A DNA stretch of 64,000 bases from assembly GCA_036429605.1 (NCBI GenBank), contig JAVFKD010000004.1:1240001-1304000 (forward strand), read 5' to 3'. Below are positions 44,040 to 55,050 of the stretch, piece after piece. A program made the position numbers and the translations under genes. A model generated the notes under the pieces. It saw only the letters and a list, made by a program, of their open reading frames with translations. It was not told the origin of the DNA and ran no database searches. The stretch is from Cladobotryum mycophilum (Eukaryota; Ascomycota; Sordariomycetes; Hypocreales; Hypocreaceae). How positions within the stretch are numbered: the first letter of the stretch is position 1; each line of letters begins with the position of its first letter.

Positions 44040-46259
44040 GCCGCATTAGTAGCCCGATTGCGCCTTTTTCGCCCCGTTCCCAAGTTAGGTTTGGTGTTGG
44101 GATCCCCCCTAGAGAAACAAATTCGGTTAAAAAAATAGGAAGAAGGAAAAGAAAGACGCCTTATGCGAGGTGTATGGGCCCCAAAAAACACCAAGGATCT
44201 GCGTTTGCTTTTAAAAAAGGCGTTCATATATGCAGAGAGAGAGAAAAGCCCGTCTGTGTAGGCCCGTTGGGATTGGATAGGGCGTTTCCCGAGGCGGTTT
44301 CATCTTTGACCAACCAAGCCCTTTTGTTCTTCTGTTTTGCTTCCTTCTCTCATCTCTCCCCCTCCCTTCTCACGATGACACACACACCAAGCCAGCAAGC
44401 TAAAGATGGAGGGGTGTGGCTCCCGTGTGGGTGGGATGAGTGTGGGTAGCAGTAATACCATGCATGGATTATGCGGGGTTGGAGGAGAAAGTCAGCAGGT
44501 TCGTTTTTTTTATCTTGTTTCTATTTCGTGCATCTGATGGGGGGGATCGGGGCGGCTGGATCGGGGGCTGGCCAATTTTGTCGTTAAGATGACTTGGCCC
44601 TTAGTAAACATGTTCACTAGCCAAGGGCAAAGGAAAAAAGGTCCCTGCGGGGAGAGAGAGAGAGCGCGCAGAGAGGGTATGTCACTCTCTGTAGGGGCTC
44701 CTTCGTTTGGGGTTATTTTTTTTTACCAAGCCAAGCTGAAATGAGCTCGTGAGGGGGAAGAAGAGGAAGAGACAAGACAAAGCGGAGCAAACTATTTGGC
44801 GATTCATTTGATGTGATGGTTTTAGCCCTCAGCTATGTAATACCAGCTACCCCAGCTATTGGGTCCTTTTGTTTCTTGGGTTTCTTTTCCAAGGCTGATA
44901 TCAGATCAGATGCCTTGTTCCAATATGGCATGTGCTTTTACCAAGTTTCTTCTTCTCCCCCTCCTACTCCTCTTCTCCTCCCCCTCCCGAGAAAAAGAAA
45001 AGGTCCGATATTTAGCTGTTTTAGGAGATGGTCTGTCCAATCAAATGGTGAAATCTGTCATCCCATCGATCCGTATTACTTTCTTGCTCTTTTCCGATTT
45101 CCTTATACGAGGGAATGCACGGGGGACTCAAAACACATTTTGCAAATACGACAAAAATCTCAGTTCTTGGAACGGGCTTAATTAATTAATTAATTACCTT
45201 GTTCGCTTTCATTCCCAAAGCGGCATATGATAGTACATGTACTCCCGTACCCTCACATCTCCATTTAATCAACTCCTCCTCTCACTCTCTCTGACTCTTC
45301 TCTAGTTCTCTCAGCCCCTCCCCTCGTCGCATCGTTTGTGCAACATCAGGCAAGTCATGCGGCTCCCTCAAACCCCACCGCCGCCGCCGCCGCCGCATCT
45401 GCAATAATACCGGATGCACTACGACCCCCCTTCCCATTCCCATCTAACAATCAATCAATCACATCATTTTCCTTTTCCCTTGTTTCTTTGTTTACCTCCC
45501 TTTCAATTTTTTGCATGTGCTTTTTTTTCTCTTCCTTGCTAAGCTGAACTCGGTGCATCCAGCCAATCCTCTTTCTCACCCTCACCCCTCACATGTACCT
45601 ATGTACATTGGACCAAACTAAACTTTCAAGGTTTGTGCGCAAAGAAATAAAAGCATTACTAAGAAAAGAAATGCACAGCCCCCTCCGCGTATCTCTCATC
45701 CTCATTGGTTCCATCTCCCCCAAAATCTTCTACGCAAGCCACGTTTCTTTTTTCAGCACCGCCACCGGATCGCTATACCGAACTCGGACCACAACGGCCG
45801 AGACCGAATGCGCGAATCGGCTGCTGCGGGCTCTGGCGAGCTTTGTGAGTGGTCCCTCTCGGAGTTCTGGAGCCCTCCGGGAGCGACGGCCTCGGCATCT
45901 TGATTCGGCATCGTCGGGGTGGGGATGCTCCCTCCGGATGATCGGTCGGTAAGTGGAAACTCAGTTTACCTCTACATTGTCTTCTTTATTGTTCTCGAAT
46001 CCTGACATCCTATTACTAACCCCTTTACCGATGCTGCAATGTCATTGCACTTGATCATCAATCATACGAGATACAATTGTCAAAAATAACATGTATACGT
46101 GAATTATGCTCTAAGCGTCCAATTACATCCCGTACAAAAACAATCCGCTGTCGTTGTAGTCATCATGAAAATAAAGAAGAAAACCCCCAGACACCAATCC
46201 TTTCATAACACCCATTCTGTAGTCAATCTTCTTCCACCAGTAATACGTCTAGACAATGC
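43366..46259. other. Gene desert between transposon and copper ATPase
   Basis: About 2.9 kb with low-complexity frames only: CAT runs near 43,790-43,805, (CAG)n at about 44,021-44,038, GA runs near 44,650-44,665, (GCC)n at about 45,377-45,396 and TTAA repeats at 45,178-45,196. One GC-rich island with splice-like borders (45,756-45,948) is listed separately. Confidence 0.45.
45756..45948 (+). other. GC-rich island with exon-like borders
   Basis: A 193-bp GC-rich block starts right after TTTCTTTTTTCAG (acceptor-like) and ends at GTAAGT (donor-like, 45949), with a perfect TACTAAC branch sequence about 65 bp further on (near 46,014). All three plus frames are partly open; one reads MRESAAAGSGELCEWSLS before a stop. 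The minus strand also has a 52-codon frame (45,753-45,911). Which strand, if any, is coding is unclear; it could be an internal exon of a short gene or of a noncoding transcript. Confidence 0.3.
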
Positions 46260-49200
46260 TTAACCGCTTTGCTTATAACGAAATCCCAATCCGGGAATCT
46301 TGGTCCTCAAACTCAGACTGCTCAACACCACACTGATACTCGAAAGCGCCATCGCAAGCGACGCCCAAACCGGGTCGAGCTTGACATGCGACCCGCCAGA
46401 AGTCTTGATTGCGTACAGGCACCCGGCAGCAATTGGCACAGCCAGCACATTGTACACAGCCGCCCACCCAAAATTAATCTTAATCCGGCGAAACACCGCC
46501 CGACTGAGATCCAAAAGAGTAAGCACAGAATGCAGATTTGACGTGGCCAGTACGAAATCGGCACTTGAAATCGCCACGTCACTGCCGGACCCTATGGCAA
46601 TGCCCACGTCGGCAGTCGTCAGCGCCGGCGAATCGTTGATGCCGTCACCGACCATGGCCACCATGGCTCGACCGTTGGCCTTTCCACGACCCTGCCCTGT
46701 GCTTGCGTGGATAGTGGCTTGGAGATAACTGATCTTGGCCGCCTTTTCAGATGGCAACACCTCGGCTAAGACATTTTCTGTTGGGATCCCTACTCGCTGT
46801 GCCACCGCCTGTGCAGTCGTGACGTTGTCCCCTGAGAGCATCCAGACTTGCATGCCTCGTTTCTGCAACGCCTTGATGACCGGGATGGTCTCGTCACGAA
46901 TGGGGTCAGAAATAGATAGAGCGGCGGTGATAGTCCATGTGGCAGCGTTGCGGGGCTTCATGGCAATGAGTGCGATTGACTTGGCTTCTCGCTTCCACGC
47001 CTCTAGTAGATCCTGTACCTTCCTAGACAGGGAGGCAGACAGATCCTGCATAAGCTTTTCGTTACCGACGGCAATGTCCAGCTCCTGATGCACGTAGGCG
47101 GCCTTCATTCCCTTGCCGGGCAACTCCTCAATGTGATCAATCTCCGCAGAGGCTGCGCTGGTACCACAAAAGTCCACAATTGCCTTGGCAATGGGATGGC
47201 TACTGTTCTCTTCCGTGGCCTTCAATCCGGCAAGCAGAGTTTTCCGGTCAACATCTTCAATCTCTCCGTCCGGAAAGATGATCGAATCCGTGATCTGGGG
47301 CTCTCCGCCAACCGTAAGCGTTCCTGTCTTGTCGAAGACCACGCAACCAACTTTGCTTGCCTTCTCAAATGCTTCGCCACCTCCTTTTGCGAGGATGCCA
47401 TGTTTCGCCGCAATGCCGCCACCAACAAAGATTGCGGTGGGAGCTGCCAGTCCTAATCCACACGGGCAAGCAACAACGAAGACTGCAATGGCAAACTGAA
47501 AGGCAAAGGCAGCTGCACCACCAGACGTATTCAATTCGTCGTCCGAGACTCGATGTGTAAAGGCGAGGGCCATCCAAACAATCCAGGTGATGATGGCGAT
47601 GAGGGTAATGACGGGAACAAAGTAGGAAGTCATGAGGTCCGCAATTTGCTCCATCGGTGCCCTCTTTGTTTGTCCCTCTCGAACCACCTCGACGATTTGA
47701 TCCAGCATAGACTTCCCGGAAGTCCCAGTGACCCGCACCGTAACCGCAGACCCTTTGTTGATAGTTCCAGCAAACATTTCATCTCCTTGGCTCTTCTTGA
47801 TAAGGCGAGACTCGCCAGTGAGACTCGACTCATCCACATTAGTCTCGCCACTGACAACCACACCATCTACAGGTGGTGATGTACCGTGCGGTATTCTAAT
47901 CAAATCGCCACTTTCGAGCTGATCCATGTCTACTTTTATCGTATTTTGTCCCTTGAATTCATTTTCTTCGATGAGGAGAGCGGTGTTTGGGCGTAGCTTG
48001 GCAAGTGCCTCAACCGCATTGCCAGTCTTTGACTTGCTATAGGCTTCAATCAATCTCCCTGCAAGCAGAAAGAGTGTTAGGAAAACGACGGAGTCAAAGT
48101 AGAATCGATCTTCAGGAATATCCGCGTCTCCACTGGCTGCAGCTGCGATCATCTGGGCAACCGATGAAACGTATGCAATAGTCGTTCCGAGAGACATTAG
48201 CATATTCATACTGCCAAACTTGTAGAACCTTTGAAGCACCGGTGTGCGACTGCTGGGTCGCCAGAGAGTTTTCAATTCCTTGATGGCTCGTACATGAAAG
48301 ACGTCTGCTGCGAAAAAGTACACCGGCGTCGCTAGTATGCACAAAATGACTTCAAGCCGACTAAGCCCAGAGGCCCATGGTTTCATGAGGTAGTGTTTGG
48401 TGGCATCGGAATCGGGAACCAAACTCATATAGACGATTCCAAGGACAAAGGTAGGAATAGCCATGATGATTGTCAATATCTCTCGATATAATAACTGGCG
48501 GTTGTGCTTTGCCCTGATTGCCCTCGATCTTTCCTCCAGTGTTGGGGGGTGATAGATCTTGGGCTGGAGAGATGGATCAGTGGCCTCAATTCCGCGCAAA
48601 ACATGTCGTATTGTAAATCGTGGGGCGTCTGGGATATATCGCAGCTTCAGGAATGGGTGATCAACTGTGGGCTCCTGGATGATCTGGACGCCGTTGGAGC
48701 TGAAGCTTCTCAGCGTACGGGTAATTCTCTCGGGGCACCGGGGGCAGAATATGCCGTCAATCTGAATCTCAACCTGTCGATCATCAACAGACCCCCTTTC
48801 TTCATTAAGGTTGACGACGTCGTTGACTGAGGCGTCGTATCCTAAATCCTCAATTGCCTCGACGAGATCTTTGGAGCGCTCAGAACCAACGTAGTCGATT
48901 GTTGCACTGTTACCGACAAGATTGACTGTGACTTTGAAGACCCAAGGAAGTTTCTGAATCTCATCGTTTATAGCGTTGACGCATGAAATACATGTCATGC
49001 CGCCCACCGACATGGTTACCCTCCAGGAAGGTTGAGTACTCGCATCATCGGTGACGACGCCGGTGAGTCCCTCCGCTTCTAGTGTCGGAGCCTTGGATAG
49101 AGCTGTTGACGAAAAGGATGGTTTTGTAGTCTGGGCATCGGGACCTGTTGGGGTATGGCAAGCGGATAGCTGGCAGACTTTGCAGTTTTCCAGGTGAGTT

Positions 49201-49607
49201 GCCCTCGCAGTGTCAGGAGGAGCAGGCGGTCTCCCTTGAAGCCAAAGGCTCGACCATCTGTTGGACGCACTATCGCTATGTGGCATGGTCCAACTACCCT
49301 CACCTGCATCTGCCTGCATGTTGTGATGTTGTAAAGGGATGGAGACAGTGGTCTCAAAGCCGCCAATCTCAAAACCAACATCTTCAAGAGCCTTTCCAAT
49401 GCTGCGAATCAAGTCTAGAGAACTATCCTTGTGTTCCACAGTCACGATGGATGTGACTACATTGGGAGACACCCATAAGATTTTGTCTCCAAACGTCTCC
49501 TGCAACACGCTCTTAATCAGTGAGACGCATGTTGGACAGTGAAGGTTCTCCAACACATAGGAGGTCGTGAATGTGTTGATCAAAGACATGATGGAGAGAA
49601 CTGCCAC
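46260..49607 (-). CDS. Copper-transporting P1B-type ATPase (Ccc2/CrpA-like)
   Basis: A single open frame of 1,115 codons. The N-terminus has three heavy-metal-associated-type modules: CPTC at residues 24-27, GMTCISC near 204 and IFCPRCPERI near 285. Eight membrane segments are expected; the ion-binding CPC sits in a VACPCGLGLAAPTA helix near 714. The P-type cycle motifs are complete: TGES in the actuator domain, the phosphorylated Asp in DKTGTLT (near 758), HP in SSHPIAKAI and GDGINDSPAL in the hinge. It should export Cu(I) from the cytosol, either into the Golgi (Ccc2 role, loading multicopper oxidases) or across the plasma membrane (CrpA detoxification role); the sequence alone does not decide. 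Start at 49607 is the first Met; a second Met (residue 7, MSLINTFTT) is equally plausible. No introns seen. Confidence 0.95.
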   Translation of the reverse strand: MAVLSIMSLINTFTTSYVLENLHCPTCVSLIKSVLQETFGDKILWVSPNVVTSIVTVEHKDSSLDLIRSIGKALEDVGFEIGGFETTVSIPLQHHNMQADAGEGSWTMPHSDSASNRWSSLWLQGRPPAPPDTARATHLENCKVCQLSACHTPTGPDAQTTKPSFSSTALSKAPTLEAEGLTGVVTDDASTQPSWRVTMSVGGMTCISCVNAINDEIQKLPWVFKVTVNLVGNSATIDYVGSERSKDLVEAIEDLGYDASVNDVVNLNEERGSVDDRQVEIQIDGIFCPRCPERITRTLRSFSSNGVQIIQEPTVDHPFLKLRYIPDAPRFTIRHVLRGIEATDPSLQPKIYHPPTLEERSRAIRAKHNRQLLYREILTIIMAIPTFVLGIVYMSLVPDSDATKHYLMKPWASGLSRLEVILCILATPVYFFAADVFHVRAIKELKTLWRPSSRTPVLQRFYKFGSMNMLMSLGTTIAYVSSVAQMIAAAASGDADIPEDRFYFDSVVFLTLFLLAGRLIEAYSKSKTGNAVEALAKLRPNTALLIEENEFKGQNTIKVDMDQLESGDLIRIPHGTSPPVDGVVVSGETNVDESSLTGESRLIKKSQGDEMFAGTINKGSAVTVRVTGTSGKSMLDQIVEVVREGQTKRAPMEQIADLMTSYFVPVITLIAIITWIVWMALAFTHRVSDDELNTSGGAAAFAFQFAIAVFVVACPCGLGLAAPTAIFVGGGIAAKHGILAKGGGEAFEKASKVGCVVFDKTGTLTVGGEPQITDSIIFPDGEIEDVDRKTLLAGLKATEENSSHPIAKAIVDFCGTSAASAEIDHIEELPGKGMKAAYVHQELDIAVGNEKLMQDLSASLSRKVQDLLEAWKREAKSIALIAMKPRNAATWTITAALSISDPIRDETIPVIKALQKRGMQVWMLSGDNVTTAQAVAQRVGIPTENVLAEVLPSEKAAKISYLQATIHASTGQGRGKANGRAMVAMVGDGINDSPALTTADVGIAIGSGSDVAISSADFVLATSNLHSVLTLLDLSRAVFRRIKINFGWAAVYNVLAVPIAAGCLYAIKTSGGSHVKLDPVWASLAMALSSISVVLSSLSLRTKIPGLGFRYKQSG

Positions 49608-51694
49608 CCTGAATGGATGACCGGCTCTGTGCTTTTCAATTATGGCAGCAGCAGCAAAGACAATAGCAGTGTCCTGATATAAAGTAAGAGAGGGAGAGCC
49701 GAGTGAGGTGAAGGTGTGTGATGTCGGCTAATAACGGATGCTGCCAACGACACGGTTCAGCACCTACAAGGATGTAGCAGGTAACGAGGAGGGAAGATGA
49801 AGGATGAATAATAAGAGAACGGAGAAGAAAATATGGTATGAGTAATTGCCAGATGATTCATGAATGTTCTTGCCTCTGAATAAATTTTTGAATTGGCGCC
49901 GTCACCCTTTAAATACCTGTTGATTCACATACTCTTCACCTTGTAAAATGTACCTTTAAGACAACCATGACGCTAAAATCCGCACAAATATCTCAAACTG
50001 CAGGGGTCTCTTGGAGGTTGCGTTCGTTAGGGCGCCTCGGTAGCGCAACCGCATCAATCGAATGGGTTTAGCGTGCACTGGTTCTTCATCTTGGCTGTAC
50101 TGGACTTTGTTGAAATCACGTAAAACTGTATAAATTGTGCATTGCTTATTGAGTCGGTCAGGTCAGCCGCAAGAAGGGGGCCAAGGGGAAATGATGATGT
50201 AAGGAACATCTGACGGTGCACTTGGGCAATGAAGAGCCAGTTTCTGTTGCTGTGTTCATCATCGATCTCGTCAAATGCTTCCATTTTGCATTGGTGGCAA
50301 ATAGCAACTATTGATGCGGTAGATTTGCGACAATAGTGCGGCGGCATCACTGATGGGAAGATGACAAAACGAACCAAGACAAGATGGGTGCGTCATTCGC
50401 TATCGATACCACCACGTGATGCCTCCACAATTTCAGGAACCAGCCGCCACGTTGATCAATCGAATGCGTGGTTCATCAAACTTTCATCGATTAGTGTCAA
50501 TAAATGTTTCTAATCCGATGAGAAATGCATTCCGTCAACAGGCAATAAACGCGCAAGTCTACATCATACCGAGCGTCTTTTACGTCGCCCCATACAGCCG
50601 CGGCAAGTGCCGACCTTGGCTGTCTGTATCACAAATGAATGACATCTCACCTTGCCGTCATCTGCATAACGCATTGCGGACCATCTTTTGTGGTTGTGCA
50701 GACTTTGGAACATTTTCGCCCATGATTCCACATCAATAAACATCTGGCGCACACCATATTCTGCCAATTTTTTGCTCTCCAAGTAACCAGCACAGAGCAA
50801 CTTGGACGATTTATGTGTTCATGATGAAACCTCAAAAGTCACAACACGTTGCAGTCTCGGAGCATTAAATGTGTGTTGACCAATATTGTTTCGTGTCATG
50901 TGTCGACCCCAGGTTCTCTCACCGTTGGTGAAACACCATGCGTCGATAGACTACTTGTACGGAGTAATAAAGAGCAAAACAACGGGGTTAGGGTCGTGAC
51001 GCCAGTGCTGACCAATTTTGTTTACCGTTTCGTCTTACCTGTACAGGATCTTACCAGCCTTGCCGAGTAAGGCATATTGCACTATCCGCAAAGATAACTC
51101 ATCGCTACTCTGCTGGTGAAAAACTCTAGAATCACTTTATGCCTGACCTGTGAGGACTCTATCCCTTCCCTCCTCTAATACACCCCAGTCTTACTTCAAC
51201 TATGGGTACAATGGGGTGACAGAATCCTACGCTCACAGATCTGCAGTAGTATTTGGGAAGAGTGTGCGTACACTTTTGTCATATCACTGTACCATACAAA
51301 GTAATATATCTTCAGAATCTTTCGTCTGACTGTTTCCGGAAAAAGGGATTCCCCATGTATCCGGAGTCACCTCTTCTTCTACAGCCATAATCTGGCAATG
51401 TTCAGCAGTCTCGACCAATCGTTTTACAGCATTGTCGGAATGTCGCTGCTTCTCCAGGACAGCCCGATAATCCGGGCCAACCAGAACCGCCAGTCGGACA
51501 GAAAAGTGGATCTACCCGGTCCCTCGGAGGTGGCATCATCGACACTAAACTAAAAGTGGATTAACAGAATTGCGTGATTCTGTCCAAGTATCAACAATTC
51601 GTTCCAGCTGCATCTTTTTTGGCAGCTTCGGAGAGTCGCTATTGCCAGTCAGTGTTAGGTAGCGGTAGATTCAACGTTAAATAGAATAATTAAA
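49608..51694. other. Divergent promoter region, 2.1 kb
   Basis: Shared upstream region of the divergent copper ATPase and sulfite reductase genes. Contains the MET10-like leader at its right end. A short segment near 50,030-50,055 resembles a tRNA D-arm but has no T-arm. No gene supported. Confidence 0.4.
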
Positions 51695-51865
51695 ATGGAC
51701 CCTGACAAACCCTTCGGCAGTAGATTGTCCTGGGGAAAGTCTCTTCTTGTGTTCTTCACCTTCTTCCTCCTCTTCCATCATCCCTCCTCATCCTCTACTA
51801 TCTTAACTTCTGTTTCCAGAGTCAGTAGGCTTTTATTCTCTATCCTCTCTCTGGATATTGGCTGA
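51695..51865 (+). promoter_or_regulatory. Upstream ORF in sulfite reductase leader
   Basis: ATG at 51695 opens a 56-codon frame (MDPDKPFGSRLSWGK, then a Phe/Leu- and Ser-rich part) ending in TGA at 51863-51865, 26 bases before the sulfite reductase ATG. It is conspicuous because it is long and ends close to the main start; whether the mRNA begins upstream of it is not known. Confidence 0.35.
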
Positions 51866-51891
51866 GTCCCTCAAAATAATCCAAAAAAAAA

Positions 51892-54800
51892 ATGGCTCCC
51901 AACGACCTGGAAAAGTCATCATCCACCCTGCCCTTTGGCAAGCCGGTTCCTCTCTCGTCCATCGCTGGCCCGACATATGTAACAGCACAGCTTCTTGTTC
52001 AGCAGATTGCTTACAATCTTTCTGACAAAATATTTTCCTACTCGCCTCCCACATTCGACCTTGACGTTGCTGCCAAGCAGTGGGCTATCGAGGAGAACAA
52101 GAACATCCACGGATACACTCCCGACGTCCTCCCCCTTCAAACCAGAACCGGCGCCGGTGCCCTGGCCCTTGGTTACATCTTCTCTCCCGACTTCGATGTC
52201 TCCAAGCGACACATCCCCCAGACCCTGTTAGCTCCATCGGGAAGTCTGCACCAGCTTCGCGGGTCCCTAGATCAGCTCTCGCTCTTATACAGCCTATCCA
52301 GTCCCTTTGTTGCCCATGTCGCCGCCGCAGACTACACAACCAACAATGGCCTCGTCTCCAACTATGATGCGGCCCTAAGACTGGCAGAGGACCTTGGGTT
52401 TGCCTTGGTTTCTAGTTCGTCATCTTACGAAGCCCAGCACATGTCCCTCTTTTCCACACTCCTCGCTACTCTGCTCCCGACGCTTCACGTATATGACGGC
52501 ATCCGCCTGCCAAGAGAGACTTTGCGAGTCGGTGATGCGTTGAGCGAGACTGGTGTTGCCGATTTATATAACAAGCTTGCCTCTGAAGCTGTCAAATTGA
52601 ACCAGCGCCTTGACACGGCTGGAAAGGCTGTGGAACTTCTCAAGCTGTTCAATGATGAGCTCGGTACCGTTTACGAGCCTTTCGAATATCACGGACACGA
52701 GACTCCTGATGTTGTCCTGGTCGCCTTCGGCAGTGTCGAGACTCAAGTCGCAAAGCAAGTCCTAACCGGGATTGCCTCTGACGGTGCCAAGGTTGGCGTA
52801 GTCAATGTGCGCATTTACCGGCCCTTCATTGAGGAAGCATTCCTCAAGGCTATTCCTGCCTCTACTCGCACCATCGCCGTGTTGGGTCAAGTAACCGATG
52901 ACGCCGCGCTGAGCGATGAGGCCACGCAATCTGCTCTGTACGGCGATGTCCTCACTTCCGTCATCTTTTCCGGAAAGTTTGATCAAGAGCCCGAGGTTCT
53001 GGACATCAAATACACGCCGGCTCAGTCTCTGACCCCTCAGGGACTCGTAAACACTCTGCACAAGATTTTCGGCAGTGAGAATGCCGCACAGGAATTGCCC
53101 TCATTGTTCAAGTCTCAGCAGTTCACATTCTGGGACGTCGACGACTCTGTCGCTGTTGGCGCACCTGCGTCCATTGGCCTTTTGCTGTCCAAGGAGTCAA
53201 CTACCAATGTCCACTTGCTCGAATCTCATGACAACCTCGTTCAAGGAGGAATTGTACGAGCCGATCTCCGCGCTTCAAAGGTTGCCCTAGAGGCTCCCTA
53301 TGATGTGAACGATGCAGATGTCGTCGTTGTTGGTGACGAGAAGATCCTCAAAGATATCGACGTGCTGAAGAGTCTCGTTGATGGTGGAAAAATTCTCATT
53401 AAGCTGCCCAACTTCAAGGAAGCCGAAGTAGAGAAGCGACTCCCTGTGGCATTCCAAAAAGCCGTCCAAGAGAGAGCAATCGAACTCTTTGTTCTGGATA
53501 CTGCTTCTTCACCTGCCTTTGAGAAGGATCCCCTGCTGACCAAGCAATTGCTTGAATTGTCCTTCTTAAAAATTGCACTACCACATTTCTCACCGCAGGA
53601 TCTTGGCGCAGTTGCCGATGGTGCCTCCACGACATTGCAGGAGGCCATTGACGCCGTTGACCAGTCTCTGAAGAAACTCGAAGTCCCGGCTGCTTGGGCC
53701 GAGGTTGCTGATGACTTTATCGCTCCTCAACTTCCAGTCTCGATCCAAACCAACGGCTTCGTGGCCTTCCAAAAGGAAGAACCAGAGCAAGCCCTGGAGC
53801 TCCGTGACTGGCAGTCTGCGGCCAAGGGCCTTGTCTTCAAGGAGGCCTATGGTACCCAGATGAGCTTGCGTCCTGACCTGTCCGTCAAGACTGCTACAAT
53901 CACAGTCAAAGAGAATCGTCGTCTGACACCTCATGACTACGACCGCAACATTTTCCACATCGAGTTCGACCTTGGTAACTCCGGTCTCACCTACAAGATC
54001 GGAGAGGCTCTTGGCATCCATGCCGAAAACGATGAGGCGCAAATCAACCAGTTCATAGACTTCTACGGCCTAAATCCCGCAGAAGTTGTCGAGGTTCCAT
54101 CTCGCGAGGACCCCGCCGGGCTGGAGGTCCGCACTGTTTACCAGGCCTTGGTCCAAAACATTGATATCCTGGGCAAGCCCCCCAAGCGATTCTACGAAGC
54201 TCTTGCTGAGTTCGCTACCGATGAGACTGAGAAGAAGAAGCTCGAGGCCCTCGGCAGCTCCGCCGGCGCGGAGGAGTTCAAGCGTCGCTCAGAAGTCGAT
54301 ACGGTAACATATGTCGACATTCTGCAGGAATTCGCATCCGCTCGTCCTGGCTTTCACGACCTCATCAAGATCGTCAGCCCGCTCAAGCGAAGAGAATACT
54401 CCATCGCTTCAGCCCAGGCCGTAACGCCCACGTCCGTCGCCCTCATGATTGTCGTCGTCGACTGGGTCGACACCAAGGGACGCACCCGCTACGGACAAGC
54501 AACCCAGTACCTCTCTCGTCTCCAGCCCGGTACGACCGTCACGGCATCCGTCAAGCCCTCTGTCATGAAGCTTCCCACCAGTGACACTGCGCCGCTAATC
54601 ATGGCCGGTCTCGGTACCGGTCTCGCTCCCTTCCGCGCCTTTGTTCAATACCGCGCTATGCAAAAGGCCCAGGGCAAGGAGATTGGCTCCATCTTGCTCT
54701 ACCTTGGTTCTCGCCACCAGCGCGAAGAGTACCTTTACGGCGAAGAATGGGAGGCTTACCTTGCTGCCGGAGTTGTCACCCTCGTCGGCAGCGCCTTCTC

Positions 54801-55050
54801 GCGAGACCAACCGCAAAAGATCTACATCCAAGACAGGATGCGCCAAACCCTCGACAGTATTGTCCAGGCGTACATCAAAGATGGCGGAAGTTTCTACCTC
54901 TGTGGTCCGACATGGCCTGTGCCTGATGTGACAGAGGTGCTACAGGAAGCCATCGCAGAGGAGGCGAAGCAAGCTGGTAAGAAGATTGACCCCAAAAAGG
55001 AGATTGAGAGGCTCAAGGAGGAAGGCCGGTATGTTCTCGAGGTTTACTAG
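51892..55050 (+). CDS. Sulfite reductase [NADPH] flavoprotein subunit (MET10-type)
   Basis: ATG after an A-rich leader, 1,052 codons, no intron. The N-terminal half is the pyruvate-ferredoxin-oxidoreductase-like region typical of fungal Met10 (LVQQIAYNLSDKIFSYSP, then a gamma/domain-II-like section). The C-terminal 400 residues form the FAD- and NADPH-binding reductase: FHIEFDLGNSGLTYKIGEALGI, the FAD motif RREYSIAS, the NADPH loop MAGLGTGLAPFRAF, LYLGSRHQREEYLYGEEW, and the C-terminal EGRYVLEVY. The flavodoxin domain of other reductases is replaced in this class. It is the electron-donating subunit that, with the siroheme subunit (MET5 type, not in this window), reduces sulfite to sulfide for cysteine and methionine. 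Cytosolic. Undamaged. Confidence 0.95.
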   Translation: MAPNDLEKSSSTLPFGKPVPLSSIAGPTYVTAQLLVQQIAYNLSDKIFSYSPPTFDLDVAAKQWAIEENKNIHGYTPDVLPLQTRTGAGALALGYIFSPDFDVSKRHIPQTLLAPSGSLHQLRGSLDQLSLLYSLSSPFVAHVAAADYTTNNGLVSNYDAALRLAEDLGFALVSSSSSYEAQHMSLFSTLLATLLPTLHVYDGIRLPRETLRVGDALSETGVADLYNKLASEAVKLNQRLDTAGKAVELLKLFNDELGTVYEPFEYHGHETPDVVLVAFGSVETQVAKQVLTGIASDGAKVGVVNVRIYRPFIEEAFLKAIPASTRTIAVLGQVTDDAALSDEATQSALYGDVLTSVIFSGKFDQEPEVLDIKYTPAQSLTPQGLVNTLHKIFGSENAAQELPSLFKSQQFTFWDVDDSVAVGAPASIGLLLSKESTTNVHLLESHDNLVQGGIVRADLRASKVALEAPYDVNDADVVVVGDEKILKDIDVLKSLVDGGKILIKLPNFKEAEVEKRLPVAFQKAVQERAIELFVLDTASSPAFEKDPLLTKQLLELSFLKIALPHFSPQDLGAVADGASTTLQEAIDAVDQSLKKLEVPAAWAEVADDFIAPQLPVSIQTNGFVAFQKEEPEQALELRDWQSAAKGLVFKEAYGTQMSLRPDLSVKTATITVKENRRLTPHDYDRNIFHIEFDLGNSGLTYKIGEALGIHAENDEAQINQFIDFYGLNPAEVVEVPSREDPAGLEVRTVYQALVQNIDILGKPPKRFYEALAEFATDETEKKKLEALGSSAGAEEFKRRSEVDTVTYVDILQEFASARPGFHDLIKIVSPLKRREYSIASAQAVTPTSVALMIVVVDWVDTKGRTRYGQATQYLSRLQPGTTVTASVKPSVMKLPTSDTAPLIMAGLGTGLAPFRAFVQYRAMQKAQGKEIGSILLYLGSRHQREEYLYGEEWEAYLAAGVVTLVGSAFSRDQPQKIYIQDRMRQTLDSIVQAYIKDGGSFYLCGPTWPVPDVTEVLQEAIAEEAKQAGKKIDPKKEIERLKEEGRYVLEVY

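Noticed and set aside
50026..50070. tRNA-like D-arm (GCGCCTCGGTAGCGCAACC)
   Set aside because: No T-arm with a GGTTCRA box and no closing acceptor stem at the right distance.
52085..54042. Several minus-strand frames inside the sulfite reductase gene
   Set aside because: Antisense shadows of a clearly conserved gene.
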